Part shown: positions 25,083 through 37,641 of the stretch, in pieces | Numbering within the stretch: position 1 is the first letter of the stretch | How the letters are laid out: each line of letters opens with the position of its first letter | Source: Duganella sp. 1224 | GTDB lineage: Bacteria; Pseudomonadota; Gammaproteobacteria; Burkholderiales; Burkholderiaceae_D | Reading direction: 5' to 3' | Assembly (NCBI RefSeq): GCF_013408245.1 | Contig: NZ_JACBYS010000001.1 | Coordinates: forward strand, 2,604,001-2,668,000 | Length of the DNA: 64,000 nucleotides | The notes under the pieces: model-generated | Seen by the model: the letters and a program-made list of their open reading frames with translations, nothing else | The model's database searches: none | Told to the model about the DNA's origin: nothing | Program-made: the position numbers and the translations under genes

Positions 25083-26330
25083 ATGGATACCCTCATCGCC
25101 CCCGACATCATCGCCCGCCGCCAGCGCAAGACCGTGCTGGCGGTCGCCGTCCTGCTGGCCACGCTCAGCCTCGGTGCCTGGGCCATCAACCGCGCCGTCA
25201 GTCCCAGCGTGGATGCTGGCGAGGTCAGCATCGCCACCGTGCGCAGCGGCAGCATCGCCAACACCATCAACGCCGCCGGCATCGTCATCCCGGTGCACGA
25301 GGAGCTGGTGTCGAGCCCGATCCAGACGCGCGTGGCCAAGGTCCACGCCAAGCTGGGCCAGCAGGTACAGGCGGGCGAACTGCTGCTGGAACTGGACAAC
25401 CGCACCGTCGTGCTGGCCATCGACGCGCTCAAGGAACAACTGGCCCAGCAGGAAAACCGCATCCTCGCCCTGACGCTGGAGATGGACCAGAAGCGCAAGC
25501 AACTGAGCAGCGCCATCGAACTGCTGGAACTCGATCTGGAAGCCAGCCGCGTACGCCTGGCCCGCAACCAGACGCTGCGCAAGGCCGGCGGCGTCTCCGC
25601 CGAAGACCTGCTGACGGCCGAACTCAACGTCAAGCGCAACGAGATCCAGCTGCGCCAGAACCGCGAGCAGATCGAGGACAGCAAGCGCACCACCAGCACC
25701 AGCATCGAAGGCGCGCGGCTGCAAAAAAGCATCCTGCAAAAGCAGTTGCAGGAGCAGCAGCAACTGCTGGCGCAGACGCAGGTGCGCGCGCCCTTCGCCG
25801 GCATGCTGACCTGGCTGCTGGCCGACGAGGGCGCCAGCGTGGCCACCGGCCAGCTGGTGGCCAAGGTGTCCGAGCTCAACAACTACAAGGTCGAGGCCTC
25901 GTTGTCCGACTTCCACGCGCGCGCGCTCGGCGCCGGCCAGCAGGTGCTGGTTGAGCAGGGCAACGTCAAGCTCAAGGGCGTGGTGCAGACGGTGCTGCCG
26001 GAAATCCAGAACGGCACCGTCAAGCTGCTGGTCACCTTGGCCGAGCCGCACCACGCGATGCTGCGCAACAAGCTGCGCGTCGAGGTCAACATCCTCACCG
26101 AGCAGAAGCAGAACACGCTGCTGGCCGACAACGGCCCCGCTTTCAACGGCCGCGGCTTGCAGGACATCTTCGTGGTGCGCGACGGCGTCGCCCGCAAGAC
26201 CACGCTCAACATCGGCGCCAGCGATGGCAAGTCCGTGGAAATCCTGTCCGGCGCCCGCGCCGGCGACCGACTCATCATTTCAGATACCAGCCGCTACAAG
26301 GACCGCGACAGCGTCCGCGTGGCCCAATAA
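25083..26330 (+). CDS. Periplasmic adaptor (HlyD/MacA-type) of an ABC exporter
   Basis: 415 aa. One N-terminal membrane helix (about residues 19-37), then a biotinyl-lipoyl half-motif (VVIPVHEELVSSPIQTRVAK). A long coiled-coil hairpin (about 110-220, rich in Gln and Leu) and a second lipoyl half (QVRAPFAGMLTWLLADEGAS) follow. The last part is a beta-barrel and membrane-proximal domain. Such adaptors connect an inner-membrane MacB-type ABC pump to a TolC-type channel. Starts 12 nt after the sigma-54 box and is followed by the ATPase and two permeases. No outer-membrane channel gene is in the operon. Confidence 0.92.
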   Translation: MDTLIAPDIIARRQRKTVLAVAVLLATLSLGAWAINRAVSPSVDAGEVSIATVRSGSIANTINAAGIVIPVHEELVSSPIQTRVAKVHAKLGQQVQAGELLLELDNRTVVLAIDALKEQLAQQENRILALTLEMDQKRKQLSSAIELLELDLEASRVRLARNQTLRKAGGVSAEDLLTAELNVKRNEIQLRQNREQIEDSKRTTSTSIEGARLQKSILQKQLQEQQQLLAQTQVRAPFAGMLTWLLADEGASVATGQLVAKVSELNNYKVEASLSDFHARALGAGQQVLVEQGNVKLKGVVQTVLPEIQNGTVKLLVTLAEPHHAMLRNKLRVEVNILTEQKQNTLLADNGPAFNGRGLQDIFVVRDGVARKTTLNIGASDGKSVEILSGARAGDRLIISDTSRYKDRDSVRVAQ

Positions 26331-26343
26331 CAGAGGGGAAAAC

Positions 26344-27006
<663 letters not shown>

Positions 27007-27015
27007 GGGGCCGCC

Positions 27016-28254
27016 ATGCTGAGAAATTACCTGCTGACCGCCTGGAAGGTCTTCATGCGCCGCAAGCTGTTCACCGCCATCAACCTGCTGTGCATCGTGC
27101 TGACGCTGACCGTGCTGCTGGTGGCCATCGCGCTGCTGCAGAACGCCTTCCACCCCACCGGCGTAGAGGGCAAGAGCGAGCGCTTCGTGCAGATCCTGAT
27201 GACGCAGGCGACCCACACCGACAGGCACAGCCGCCGCACCAGCCCGCTGGGCTACAAGATCATCGACCAATACCTGAAGCCGCTGCCGGGCGTGGAGGCG
27301 GTGTCGGCCAGCGCGCTGGCCGAATCGACCTCGATCTACCAGGACGGCCGCATCACCAACGTCGACGTCCGCTACACCGACGCGGAATACTGGCAGATCC
27401 TCGATTTCAAGCTGCTGTCCGGCCGCCTGTACAACGATGACGACGTGGCCCAGGGCCGCTACGTGGCCGTGCTCAACCAGTCCACCGCGCGCAAGCTGTT
27501 CCCCGGCCTGCCCTACCTCGGGCAGAAATTCAACGTCGGCACGCAGCAGATGACGGTCATCGGCGTGGTCGAGGACGCGTTGCAGCTGAACGCCTACGCC
27601 GACATCTGGGTGCCGCTCACGGCGCAGCCGTCCAGCGACTACCGCACCAAGCAGTGGGGCACGTTCACCGCCATGTTGCTGGCGCACAGCGCCGACGACG
27701 TGCCGCGCGTCAAACGCGCCATCATCGACGCCGCCAGGACCGTCAAGCTGGACGACCCCAAGCAGTTCGACACCATGCAGTTCTGGGGCGACTCGAAACT
27801 GGAAGTGTTCTCGCGCACGCTGCTGAGCAGCGAGGCCGAGGATGCCGGCGCGCCCAAGCTGCTGGCCACCATCGTCGGCCTGATGTTGCTGTTCATGGCG
27901 CTGCCGGCGCTGAACCTGGTCAACCTCAACGTCGGCCGCATCATGGAGCGCAGCGGCGAGATCGGCGTGCGGCGCGCGTTTGGCGCCACCACGCGCCAGC
28001 TGGTGGCGCAACTGGTACTGGAAAACGTGCTGCTGTGCCTGGCCGGCGGCGTCTGCGGCCTGCTGTGCGCGGCCGGCGTCATCCTGTGGCTGGAAAGCTC
28101 GGGCCTGATCCCCTACCTGCACATCGATATCAACCTGCCGGTGTTCGGCTACAGCCTGCTGGTCACGCTGGTGTTCGGCGTGCTGTCGGGCCTGATCCCG
28201 GCCCTCAAAATGTCGCGCCTGGACCCGGTGCGGGCGCTGAAAGGAACTGCATAA
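27016..28254 (+). CDS. FtsX/MacB-type ABC permease 1
   Basis: 412 aa. First membrane helix at about 20-42, then a periplasmic MacB_PCD domain of about 240 residues. Three C-terminal helices (starting [19 protein letters not shown], and [19 protein letters not shown], and [17 protein letters not shown]) form the FtsX core. The cytoplasmic coupling motif [17 protein letters not shown] is conserved. It overlaps the next permease by one base (TAATG). With its partner it would form a heterodimer. Confidence 0.92.
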   Translation: MLRNYLLTAWKVFMRRKLFTAINLLCIVLTLTVLLVAIALLQNAFHPTGVEGKSERFVQILMTQATHTDRHSRRTSPLGYKIIDQYLKPLPGVEAVSASALAESTSIYQDGRITNVDVRYTDAEYWQILDFKLLSGRLYNDDDVAQGRYVAVLNQSTARKLFPGLPYLGQKFNVGTQQMTVIGVVEDALQLNAYADIWVPLTAQPSSDYRTKQWGTFTAMLLAHSADDVPRVKRAIIDAARTVKLDDPKQFDTMQFWGDSKLEVFSRTLLSSEAEDAGAPKLLATIVGLMLLFMALPALNLVNLNVGRIMERSGEIGVRRAFGATTRQLVAQLVLENVLLCLAGGVCGLLCAAGVILWLESSGLIPYLHIDINLPVFGYSLLVTLVFGVLSGLIPALKMSRLDPVRALKGTA

Positions 28255-29450
28255 TGCTGCGTCATCTGCTCAAACTGATCTGGAAGCGCAAGGCGCGCAA
28301 CCTGATGCTGACGCTGGAAATCCTGCTGGCCTTCCTGGTGCTGTTCGCGATTGCCGCCTTCGGCACCCGCAACTACGAGCTGTACCATTTGCCGACCGGC
28401 TTCGACTGGCACAACCAGTGGGCGGTGCGGCTGCGCGCCACCGACCTGAAGAACGACGCCGTGCTGCTCGACCAGTTCAAGCGCGCGCTGCTGAGCATGC
28501 CGGAGGTGGAAAAAGTCGCCTTCACCTCGTTCGGCACTTACGAAATGTCGCGCTGGACCAGCGATTACGCGCGCAGCGACGGCAGCCACCGCGTCAACGT
28601 CGACGGGCTGGCCGTCACCGACGACTTTTTCGAGGCGATGGACATGAAGCTGGTCGAGGGCCGCTGGTTCTCCGCCATCGACGACGGTGCCGACGCCGCG
28701 CCGGTGGTCATCAACCGCATCCTGGCGGACCAGCTGTTCCCCGGCCAGAAGGCGGCCGGCCAGGTGTTCGTCGAGTCCGATCCCAACAGCACCAGCGCGC
28801 CAGCGCGCTACCGCGTCACCGGCGTGGTGGACGCCTTCCGCTCGCAGGGCGAATACATGGATCCCCACCCGTTCATGCTGCCGCGCTTCATTCCCGGCGT
28901 CGGCAACGAGCCGGCCTCGGTCATCATGCTGAAGGTCAGGCCGGGCACGCCGCGCGCGTTCGAGAGCCGCCTCAGCGCCCGGCTGAAGCAGGTCCGCGGC
29001 GACTGGAACTATGTGATCACGCCGCAAACCGAGGCGCGCCGCTGGATGCTGCGCATGCAAATGCTGCCGCTGATGATCCTGTCGGTGATCGCCGCCTTCC
29101 TGCTGGTGATGGTGGCCTTTGGCCTGTTCGGCGTGCTGTGGCAGAACACCACCCAGCGCATTCCGGAAATTGGCCTGCGCCGCGCACTGGGCGCCAGCGC
29201 CAAGCACATCTACCAGCAGATCGTCGCCGAGCAACTGCTGTTGAGCACGGGCGCAATGCTGATCGCGCTGGTGCTGCTGGTGCAGTTGCCGCTGACCGGC
29301 GTCTTCGGCGACAGCCTGAACTGGAAGGTATTCGTGATCGCCGCCGCGCTATCGGCCAGTGTGATCTATCTGCTATCCTTGCTATGTTCGCTGTACCCCG
29401 GCTGGCGCGCCGCGCGCCTGAGTCCGACGCAAGCGCTGCACTACGAATAA
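28254..29450 (+). CDS. FtsX/MacB-type ABC permease 2
   Basis: 398 aa, same fold as the upstream gene: helix at about 18-40, periplasmic domain, and C-terminal FtsX helices beginning MLPLMILSVIAAFLLVMVA. The coupling motif is RIPEIGLRRALGASAKHIY. It overlaps the upstream stop by one base and is followed three bases later by the regulator gene. Two different permeases, rather than one homodimeric MacB, point to a heterodimeric exporter. Confidence 0.92.
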   Translation: MLRHLLKLIWKRKARNLMLTLEILLAFLVLFAIAAFGTRNYELYHLPTGFDWHNQWAVRLRATDLKNDAVLLDQFKRALLSMPEVEKVAFTSFGTYEMSRWTSDYARSDGSHRVNVDGLAVTDDFFEAMDMKLVEGRWFSAIDDGADAAPVVINRILADQLFPGQKAAGQVFVESDPNSTSAPARYRVTGVVDAFRSQGEYMDPHPFMLPRFIPGVGNEPASVIMLKVRPGTPRAFESRLSARLKQVRGDWNYVITPQTEARRWMLRMQMLPLMILSVIAAFLLVMVAFGLFGVLWQNTTQRIPEIGLRRALGASAKHIYQQIVAEQLLLSTGAMLIALVLLVQLPLTGVFGDSLNWKVFVIAAALSASVIYLLSLLCSLYPGWRAARLSPTQALHYE

Positions 29451-29453
29451 ATA

Positions 29454-30865
<1,412 letters not shown>

Positions 30866-30869
<4 letters not shown>

Positions 30870-32209
30870 GCCTGCGCTGGCGCTTGTACGCCTATCTGAT
30901 CGCTGCGCATCTGCTGTTCCTCGGAATCACCGTGGTGCTGTTCCGCACCGAGCCGGCGCTGATGCTGGGGCTGGAGGCGCTGGTGTTGCTCAGCCTGGCG
31001 CTGGGCGTACGGCTGATCCGGCGCGCGCTGGAGCCGCTGGGCTACACGCGCCACTTCCACGACCTGCTGCAGGACCAGCATTACGCCGCCCGCCTGCAAC
31101 ACAGCACCGACCAGGAACTGAACGAGCTGGTGCAGCTATTCAACACCATGCTGGGCGCGCTGTACCAGGAGCGCCTGCAGATCGGCGAGCAGCAGGGTTT
31201 TCTCGACAAGCTGCTGGAAGCCACGCCCAGCGCGGTGATCGTGTTCGACTTCGACGGCCGCATCAGCCTGCTCAACGCCAGCGCGCAAGCGCTGCCGGGC
31301 CTGCACGACGCGCGCGGCGCCACGCTGGCCGACCGCGCGCAGGCGGCGGACGCCGGCGACGCCGGCCTGCTGGCGCAGCTGGACGCGCTGCCGCTGGGCG
31401 AATCGCAACTGCTGACCGACACCGATGGCCGCCGCTACCGGGGCCAGCGCGGCCATTTTTACGATCGCGGCTTCGCCCGCCACTTCCTGCTGGTCGAGGA
31501 GCTGACCGAGGAACTGGAAAGTTCGGAAAAAGCCACCTACGACAAGCTGATCCGCGTGCTGGCGCACGAGGTCAACAACACGGTGGCGGCCACCGGTTCG
31601 GTACTGGATTCGCTGCTGTATTACCGCAGCCAGTTGGCCGCGCGCGACAGCGAAGATTTCAGCACGGCGATCCTGGCGGTGCAGCGCCGCAACGCCAGCC
31701 TGGGCGAGTTCATCGAGCGCTTTACGCGCGTGGTCAAGATGCCGGCGCCGGAACTGCGCCCGGCCGCCGTGCACGACATCATGGACGACATCCTCTACCT
31801 GTACCGCGAGCAATGCCGCAGCCGTGGCATCAGCATCGCCTGGGGCCGCTGCGACGCGGTGCCGGCCATCGCCATGGACCGGCATCTGATGGAACAGGCG
31901 CTGCTGAACGTGGTCAAGAATGCGATGGAGGCGGTGGAAGCCAGCGCCGGCGCCGGCAATGAACGGCGCATCGTCTTCGAACTGGCGCACGAGGGCGGCC
32001 GCGTGCGCCTGTCGGTGATCGACAGCGCGGACCTGCTAGGCGAGGTGCCGGCACGGCAGTTGTTCACGCCGTTCTTCACCACCAAGAAAGGCGGCCAGGG
32101 CATCGGCCTGCTGTTCGTGCGCGAAGTGCTCAACCGCCACGGCTTCGCCTACCGGCTGGCGGCCACCGGCAACGGCGCCACCAGCTTCGATTTGTGGATG
32201 ACGGCGTAA
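30866..32209 (+). CDS. Sensor histidine kinase, partner of the NtrC-type regulator
   Basis: 447 aa. Two short membrane helices near the N-terminus (about 10-28 and 32-50) with almost no periplasmic loop. Then comes a HAMP/PAS-like region (NTMLGALYQERLQIGEQQ; ATPSAVIVFDFDGRISLLNA). The kinase core has H-box VLAHEVNNTVAATG, N-box ALLNVVKNAMEAV and G-box GGQGIGLLFVREV. The lack of a periplasmic domain suggests sensing in the membrane, possibly of envelope damage or the exporter's substrate. It is the last gene of the sigma-54 operon. Confidence 0.93.
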
Positions 32210-32243
32210 GCCGCGCCGACCACGCCGGCGGCCGCGCCCGCCG

Positions 32244-34022
32244 TCAGAATTCTTCCCAGTCGCCGTCGCCGCTGGACACCGTGCTCAGGCGTTTCTGCGG
32301 CTTGGCCGGCGTGGCCACCGCCGCCGCTGGCGCCGGGCGCGTCATCGCTGGCCGGGCCGGCTTGACCGCCGCCAGCCGCGCCGCCGTCGGCCTGGTCACC
32401 GGCGCAGACCCGGGCGCTGGCACGCGCGCCGCTGGGGACGTCGACGCGGACGCGGCGCCGCCGTGATTGCCCTCCAGCCGGAAAATGCTCACCACCTGCT
32501 CCAGGTTGGCCGCCTGAGTCTGCATCGCCTCTGCCGCGGCGGCGGCCTCCTCCACCAGCGCCGCGTTCTGCTGCGTCACCGTATCCATCTCGCTGACCGC
32601 CTGGTTGATCTGCTCGATGCCGGCGCTCTGCTCGTCGCCGGCGGTGGAAATCTCCGCCATGATATCGGTCACGCGCTGCACGCTGGCCACCACCTGATCC
32701 ATGGTCTGGCCGGCCTGCTCCACCAGCTTGCTGCCGATCTCCACCTTTTCCACCGAATCGCCGATCAGCTCCTTGATCTCCTTGGCGGCCGAGGCCGAGC
32801 GCTGCGCCAGCGTGCGCACCTCCGACGCCACCACCGCGAAACCACGCCCCTGCTCGCCGGCACGCGCGGCCTCCACCGCCGCGTTCAGCGCCAGGATATT
32901 GGTCTGGAAGGCGATGCCGTCGATCACCGCAATGATGTCGACGATCTTGCGCGACGAATCGTTGATGGCGCCCATCGTATCCACCACCTGCGACACCACC
33001 GCCCCGCCCTGCTGCGCCACCGCCGACGCCGACTGCGCCAGCTGGTTGGCCTGGCGCGCGTTGTCGTTGTTGGCGCGCACCGCGCTGGTCAGCTCCTCCA
33101 TCGACGACGCCGTCTCCTCCAGGCTGGAGGCCTGCTGCTCGGTGCGCGCCGACAAGTCCTGGTTGCCGCTGGCGATCTGGCTCGACGCCGACGCGATCGT
33201 CTCGGTGCCGACGCGCACCTCGGCCACGATACGCGCCAGCGCGTCGCGCATCATCTTCATCGCGTGCAGCATGCTGTGGGTGTCGTTGTTGCGGGTATCG
33301 ACCGACACCGTCAGATCGCCGGCGGCGATGCGGCCAGCGATCTCCGCCGCGTAATCCGGCTCGCCGCCCAGCTGGCGCAACAGACCGCGCGCAATGCGCG
33401 CCGCCGCCACCGCGCCGACCGCGATCGCCAGCCCGCTCAACACCAGCATCAGCACCCGCGCGCGCTGGTAGGCGGCGCTCGCCTCGGCCGCGTCGGCCTG
33501 GTTGGTGGCCTTTTGCAGCGCCGCGTATTCGTCCATGGTGTCCTGCCAGACCTGCGTGGCCGGGCCCGCCTGCTTCATCAGCACCTGCGTGGCCTCCTCA
33601 TCCTTGTTCTGCAGCGCCAGCTCGAAGACCTTGTCGTTCAGCGGACGCGCGGTCTTTTGCAGGTCGAGAATGCGGGCGCGGATCTCGATGCCCTTGGCCG
33701 TGGCCGGCATCTTGCCCAGTTGCTCGACCGAGGCGTTGTAGTTGGCGCGCGCCTTGCTGACTTTTTCCAGCTCCGTGCGGATGGCCGCCTCATCGTTCAG
33801 CAGCACCACCGAGCGCGCCACGCGGGCGACGATGTGGACCGACTCCGACATCTCGTTGACCAACTCGGTCTTGACCGCGTTTTCGTTGACGATTCTTTCC
33901 AGCTTGGCATGAATCGTGCTCATATTGAACACGCCCAGCATGGCCACCAGTAACAGCAGCACCAGCACCAGTCCGAAACCCAGGCCGAGCCGGGTACCAA
34001 CTTTCATGTTTGCAGTAGCCAT
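32244..34022 (-). CDS. Methyl-accepting chemotaxis protein with CheR-docking tail
   Basis: 592 aa. Helices at about 15-35 and 190-210 bracket a four-helix sensor. Then HAMP and the signalling rod, with [20 protein letters not shown] and [16 protein letters not shown] at the tip. Beyond the rod is an Ala/Pro-rich linker of about 70 residues ending in DWEEF, a good match to the NWETF-type pentapeptide that tethers CheR/CheB. A strong ribosome site (gaggag) precedes ATG 34022. Unlike the receptor at 22486 it should therefore recruit the adaptation enzymes itself. Ligand unknown. Confidence 0.95.
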   Translation of the reverse strand: MATANMKVGTRLGLGFGLVLVLLLLVAMLGVFNMSTIHAKLERIVNENAVKTELVNEMSESVHIVARVARSVVLLNDEAAIRTELEKVSKARANYNASVEQLGKMPATAKGIEIRARILDLQKTARPLNDKVFELALQNKDEEATQVLMKQAGPATQVWQDTMDEYAALQKATNQADAAEASAAYQRARVLMLVLSGLAIAVGAVAAARIARGLLRQLGGEPDYAAEIAGRIAAGDLTVSVDTRNNDTHSMLHAMKMMRDALARIVAEVRVGTETIASASSQIASGNQDLSARTEQQASSLEETASSMEELTSAVRANNDNARQANQLAQSASAVAQQGGAVVSQVVDTMGAINDSSRKIVDIIAVIDGIAFQTNILALNAAVEAARAGEQGRGFAVVASEVRTLAQRSASAAKEIKELIGDSVEKVEIGSKLVEQAGQTMDQVVASVQRVTDIMAEISTAGDEQSAGIEQINQAVSEMDTVTQQNAALVEEAAAAAEAMQTQAANLEQVVSIFRLEGNHGGAASASTSPAARVPAPGSAPVTRPTAARLAAVKPARPAMTRPAPAAAVATPAKPQKRLSTVSSGDGDWEEF

Positions 34023-34221
34023 GCGACGCGCTCCTCGAAAAGTGAGAGCTAAATTGTACGCCTACAACCTTCGTGTAGTTTTATTTAATTGCTTAAAGAA
34101 AACAACTTACAACAGTTCTATATACCGATTTCGCATAGTTATATAGCCAAATATTCGCTAAACCATTTATGAGCGCAGATAAAATGCACGATCGGTTACA
34201 ACAAAGTCGTAAAGGACAGCC
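34023..34221. promoter_or_regulatory. AT-rich divergent promoter region
   Basis: 199 bp between the chemoreceptor and the cystine symporter gene, much more AT-rich than the surroundings, with several runs of TTTAATT and TATATA. It must hold both promoters; no consensus pair is clear enough to name. Confidence 0.4.
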
Positions 34222-35622
34222 ATGGCAATCAATGTGATCCTCAATCTGCTGGCGGCGCTGGCGCTGATCGGTCTGCTGTATGCGCAGCAGCGCCGGCACG
34301 GCTCGTTTTCGGTGCGCGTCTTCACCGGCATGGGGCTGGGCGTGGTGCTGGGGGCGGTGCTGCAGGCCATCTACGGCGCCGGCTCGGCCGAACTGAAGAC
34401 CACCAGCGACTATCTGGACATCGTCGGCACCGGCTACGTCAAGCTGCTGCAGATGATCATCATGCCGCTGATTATGGTGTCGATCATTTCCGCCATCCTC
34501 AAGCTGAAGGGCATCAACTCGCTGGGCAAGATCAGCGCGCTGACCATCGGCACGCTGATGATCACCACGCTGATCGCCGCCAGCATCGGCATCGTCATGG
34601 CCAAGCTGTTCCACCTGAGCGCGGTCGGCCTGACCGCTTCGGCGGCCGACATCGCGCGCGGCGTCTACCTGCAGGGCAAGGTCGAGACGGCGCAGGCGAT
34701 TTCGCTGCCGAGCATGCTGCTGAGTTTTATTCCGGCCAATCCCTTTCTCGACCTGACCGGCGGCCGCAAGACCTCGACCATCGCGGTGGTGATCTTCTCG
34801 GTGTTCATCGGCATCGCCGCCACCGGCATCCATGACAAAAAGCCGGACATTTACGCCTCGTTCGAGCGCTTCATCCAGGTGGCGCACGCGATCGTGATGC
34901 GCATCGTCACGCTGGTGCTGCGGCTGACGCCGTACGGCGTGTTCGCGCTGATGGCGCAGGTGGTGTCGACCTCCAGCTATACCGACATCCTGCACCTGAT
35001 CGACTTCGTGCTGGCCTCGTACAGCGCGCTGTTGCTGATGTTCGTGGTGCACTTGCTGATCGTCTCCGGCCTGGGGCTGAATCCGCTGCGCTGGACCAAA
35101 AAAATCCTGCCGCTGCTGACCTTTGCCTTCACCTCGCGCAGCAGCGCCGGCGCCATTCCGATGAGCGTGCAGACGCAGACGCAGCGCCTGGGCACGTCGG
35201 AAGGCATCGCCAACTTCGCCGCCTCGTTTGGCGCCACCATCGGCCAGAACGGCTGCGCCGGCATTTACCCGGCCATGCTGGCGGTGATGATTGCGCCGAC
35301 CGTGGGCGTGGACCCGTTTACCATCGGCTTCATCGCGCCGCTGCTGGCGATTATTACGATAGGCTCGGTGGGGGTGGCGGGCGTGGGTGGGGGCGCCACG
35401 TTTGCGGCGCTGATCGTGCTATCGTCGATGAATCTGCCGGTGGCGCTGGCCGGCCTGCTGATTTCCATCGAACCGCTGATCGACATGGGCCGCACCGCGC
35501 TCAACGTCAGCGGCTCGGTGACCGCCGGCGCGGTGGCCAGCCGGGTGCTGGGCGAGACCGATGTGGCGGTCTTCAACAGCGACGTCGAACCGCCGCTCGA
35601 CAGCGAGCGCAAGGCCGCCTGA
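34222..35622 (+). CDS. tcyP: L-cystine / dicarboxylate-type sodium symporter (TcyP-like)
   Basis: 466 aa with eight or more membrane segments and two re-entrant loops. It follows the DAACS family: YVKLLQMIIMPLIMVSIISA is the first hallmark, and TSRSSAGAIPMSVQTQTQRL near residue 310 is the Ser-rich re-entrant loop. QNGCAGIYPAMLAV and GGATFAALIVLSSM follow. The loop and the N-terminus fit TcyP/YdjN, the L-cystine importer, better than glutamate or C4-dicarboxylate carriers. Monocistronic. The substrate call is by similarity. Confidence 0.85.
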   Translation: MAINVILNLLAALALIGLLYAQQRRHGSFSVRVFTGMGLGVVLGAVLQAIYGAGSAELKTTSDYLDIVGTGYVKLLQMIIMPLIMVSIISAILKLKGINSLGKISALTIGTLMITTLIAASIGIVMAKLFHLSAVGLTASAADIARGVYLQGKVETAQAISLPSMLLSFIPANPFLDLTGGRKTSTIAVVIFSVFIGIAATGIHDKKPDIYASFERFIQVAHAIVMRIVTLVLRLTPYGVFALMAQVVSTSSYTDILHLIDFVLASYSALLLMFVVHLLIVSGLGLNPLRWTKKILPLLTFAFTSRSSAGAIPMSVQTQTQRLGTSEGIANFAASFGATIGQNGCAGIYPAMLAVMIAPTVGVDPFTIGFIAPLLAIITIGSVGVAGVGGGATFAALIVLSSMNLPVALAGLLISIEPLIDMGRTALNVSGSVTAGAVASRVLGETDVAVFNSDVEPPLDSERKAA

Positions 35623-35687
35623 CAAGGCAGGGAACCGCCGGCCTGCCAGCGGGGTCTAATTTTTTCTTTTAGCTGAAAGGAGAAATG

Positions 35688-35924
35688 ATGACTACGCTTT
35701 CCCACTCCATCAAGATGCTGCTGGGCGCGGCGCTGGCGGTCACGCTGCTGGGCGCCTGCAACAAGCGTCCGGCGGACCAGCCGCAATCCCCCACCACCGC
35801 CACCCCCGACACCAGCGGCTCGCCGGCTGGCGGGGGAAGCGCGACCGGTGGCACGGGCACTGGAAGCACCACACCGCCGCCGCAACAGCAGACACCGCCT
35901 TCCGGTGGCGCCAACCAGCGATAG
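35688..35924 (+). CDS. Small Pro/Gly/Thr-rich lipoprotein
   Basis: 78 aa from ATG 35688 (an ATG also sits at 35685). Signal peptide with lipobox LLGAC, so the mature protein begins at Cys. The rest is low complexity (Pro, Thr, Gly, Ser, Gln) with no fold. A good ribosome site (aaagga) precedes the start. Such short lipoproteins are common and usually unassigned. It is followed five bases later by the 76-nt repeat at 35929. Confidence 0.75.
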   Translation: MTTLSHSIKMLLGAALAVTLLGACNKRPADQPQSPTTATPDTSGSPAGGGSATGGTGTGSTTPPPQQQTPPSGGANQR

Positions 35925-35928
35925 CATG

Positions 35929-36004
35929 CGGCACACCCCCAACCCGCACACCGCTGCGGCCAGGGTCTGACCCCGTACGGGGTCAGACCCTTTCGGTTGG
36001 GGTG
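35929..36004. repeat. 76-nt intergenic palindromic element, copy 1
   Basis: Contains a perfect 28-nt palindrome (35963-35990; 30 nt with the flanking A/T pair). Its flanks nearly match those of copy 2 at 52438: cccgcacaccgctgcggcc before it and tttcg..ggggtg after. It lies between convergent genes, five bases after one stop, and would form a bidirectional terminator. The GGGGTCAG core is also in the hairpin at 22389. It resembles REP elements mobilised by RAYT transposases; no such gene is in the window. Confidence 0.85.
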
Positions 36005-36013
36005 CTGCGCGCG

Positions 36014-37435
36014 TTAGAACTTGTAGTTGTACGACAGGCCGATCAGCGACAGATGGGTCTGGTACAAGCCGCGCGTGGTTTCGCCGTTGCCGGTGCAGCT
36101 GGTGGCCAGCGGGTTGCACAGGTTGGTGTAGTTGATCTTGGCATCCTTGAAGTCCAGGAAGCTGTACGCCAGATCAATCGACGAACGCGGGCTCAGCTTC
36201 CAGTTGGCGCCGATCGAGTACTGCATGCGGTCGCTGTCCGGCAGCGCTGGGTGGGTCAGCTCGGCGCTCTTGACCGGCGACTCGTCGTAGGCGATGCCGC
36301 CGCGCAGCGTCAGGTTGTCGTTGTAGGCGTAGTTGCCGCCCAGCGATACGCGCACCGTGTTCTTCCACTGCTGACGGATCACTTCCGCGCCTTCGCCGGT
36401 GCCCGGGAATTGAATGTCCAGGTCGCCCATGCGGTTGTTGCGGGTGAAGGTCACGTCGGCCATGCCGGCCCACTTCGCATTGAACTGGTGGAACACGTTG
36501 GCCGACAGCGTTTCCGGCGTGCGCAGCTGCACCAGCGCGGCCGAGTTGGCCTTGTGCGAGGCGGCCTGCAGCACCTGGTTGACGATCGGATCGCTGGTCA
36601 CCTTCGAGAAGTCCCAGACCGTGCTGCCCTTCAGCGAGTGCGCCACCGACGAGCGGTAGGCCAGGCCGAAGCGGGTGTTCTCGTCCAGCGTGTACATATA
36701 GCCCAGGTTGAAGCCCCAGCCCCAGTCCTTGCCGTCGTTGGCGCCGTGGGCGTCGCCCGCCGTGCGCAGCAGCGCCGGGTTGCCGCCCAGCGCGGCGATC
36801 TGGCGAATCAGCAGCGCGCCCTGCGCCGCGCCGGCGCCGCTCGACAGCGCGGCGATCGAGCCCGGCACGTCCACGGCCTGGCCCAGTTCGGCCTTCATGA
36901 ACTCGGCGTCGATGCCGAAGCCGAAGGCGTGGTGTTCATTCAGCTTCCACGCCACCGACGGGTTCAGCGTGATCGCTTCCAGCTTGATGTTGGACAGCGC
37001 GTAGCGGCCGTTCCAGGTGTCGCCGTAGTTCAGCTTGGCGCCGTAGGGCACGAACAGGCCCAGGCCGGCGGTCCACTGGTCGTTCAGCTTCTTGCTGACG
37101 TACAGCGACGGCGCGGTCACCGAATCCGGCGCGTAGTCCTTGGCCGGGGTGCCGCCGGTCGGCGCGCCGGTGAAGTGGGTCGAGCCGGTGTCGTTGTAGG
37201 TCGAGTGCGGCACGACCACGGTGGCGCCGACGCTGATCTGGGTGCCGTCCAGGCGGCTCAGGCCGGCCGGGTTGTAAAAGATGGTCGAGGCGTCGGCCGC
37301 TTCGGCGCCGTTGGCGTCGGCCGTGCCCTGGCCGGAAATGCTCTGCGAACCGAAACGGTAACCGGACGCGTTGGCGCCCATCGACAGGGTGCCGAGGGCG
37401 GCGGCCAGGATCAGGGGGAGGTATTTGGGCTGCAT
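36014..37435 (-). CDS. FadL/OmpP1-family outer-membrane porin
   Basis: 473 aa. Signal peptide, then the plug-like N-terminus SGYRFGSQSISGQGTADANG with the NPA-like motif in IFYNPAGLSRLDGTQISVGA. Alternating barrel strands fill the rest, ending in NYKF with terminal Phe for BAM recognition. FadL proteins bring long-chain fatty acids or other hydrophobic molecules across the outer membrane. Monocistronic. The exact substrate is unknown. Confidence 0.92.
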   Translation of the reverse strand: MQPKYLPLILAAALGTLSMGANASGYRFGSQSISGQGTADANGAEAADASTIFYNPAGLSRLDGTQISVGATVVVPHSTYNDTGSTHFTGAPTGGTPAKDYAPDSVTAPSLYVSKKLNDQWTAGLGLFVPYGAKLNYGDTWNGRYALSNIKLEAITLNPSVAWKLNEHHAFGFGIDAEFMKAELGQAVDVPGSIAALSSGAGAAQGALLIRQIAALGGNPALLRTAGDAHGANDGKDWGWGFNLGYMYTLDENTRFGLAYRSSVAHSLKGSTVWDFSKVTSDPIVNQVLQAASHKANSAALVQLRTPETLSANVFHQFNAKWAGMADVTFTRNNRMGDLDIQFPGTGEGAEVIRQQWKNTVRVSLGGNYAYNDNLTLRGGIAYDESPVKSAELTHPALPDSDRMQYSIGANWKLSPRSSIDLAYSFLDFKDAKINYTNLCNPLATSCTGNGETTRGLYQTHLSLIGLSYNYKF

Positions 37436-37593
37436 GAAGGTCTCGCTTTATGAATTGGTTATAGTCCCGGACTCGTGCGGTACGGGAAGGCCAGCAGCAT
37501 ACTACACAAATAAAACAACGCAAAAGGCAAGACGTTAGAGGGCGAATACTAATTAAGACCTTGAAACCGAGCACTTGCTCTGCATCGGGAGCG

Positions 37594-37618
37594 TAAAAAA
37601 AGGGCCCGCAGGCCCTTT
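37594..37618 (-). terminator. Rho-independent terminator of the RND efflux operon
   Basis: Arms aaagggcc (37599-37606) and ggcccttt (37611-37618) with a 4-nt loop. Read on the minus strand it is followed by seven T. It lies 24 nt beyond the stop of the RND permease. Confidence 0.9.
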
Positions 37619-37641
37619 CTTTAAGTTAAGCAATTGTTTCT

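Noticed and set aside
35626..35665. Terminator after the cystine symporter (ggcagg/cctgcc)
   Set aside because: The stem is short and the T-run starts 12 nt away, so I did not list it.
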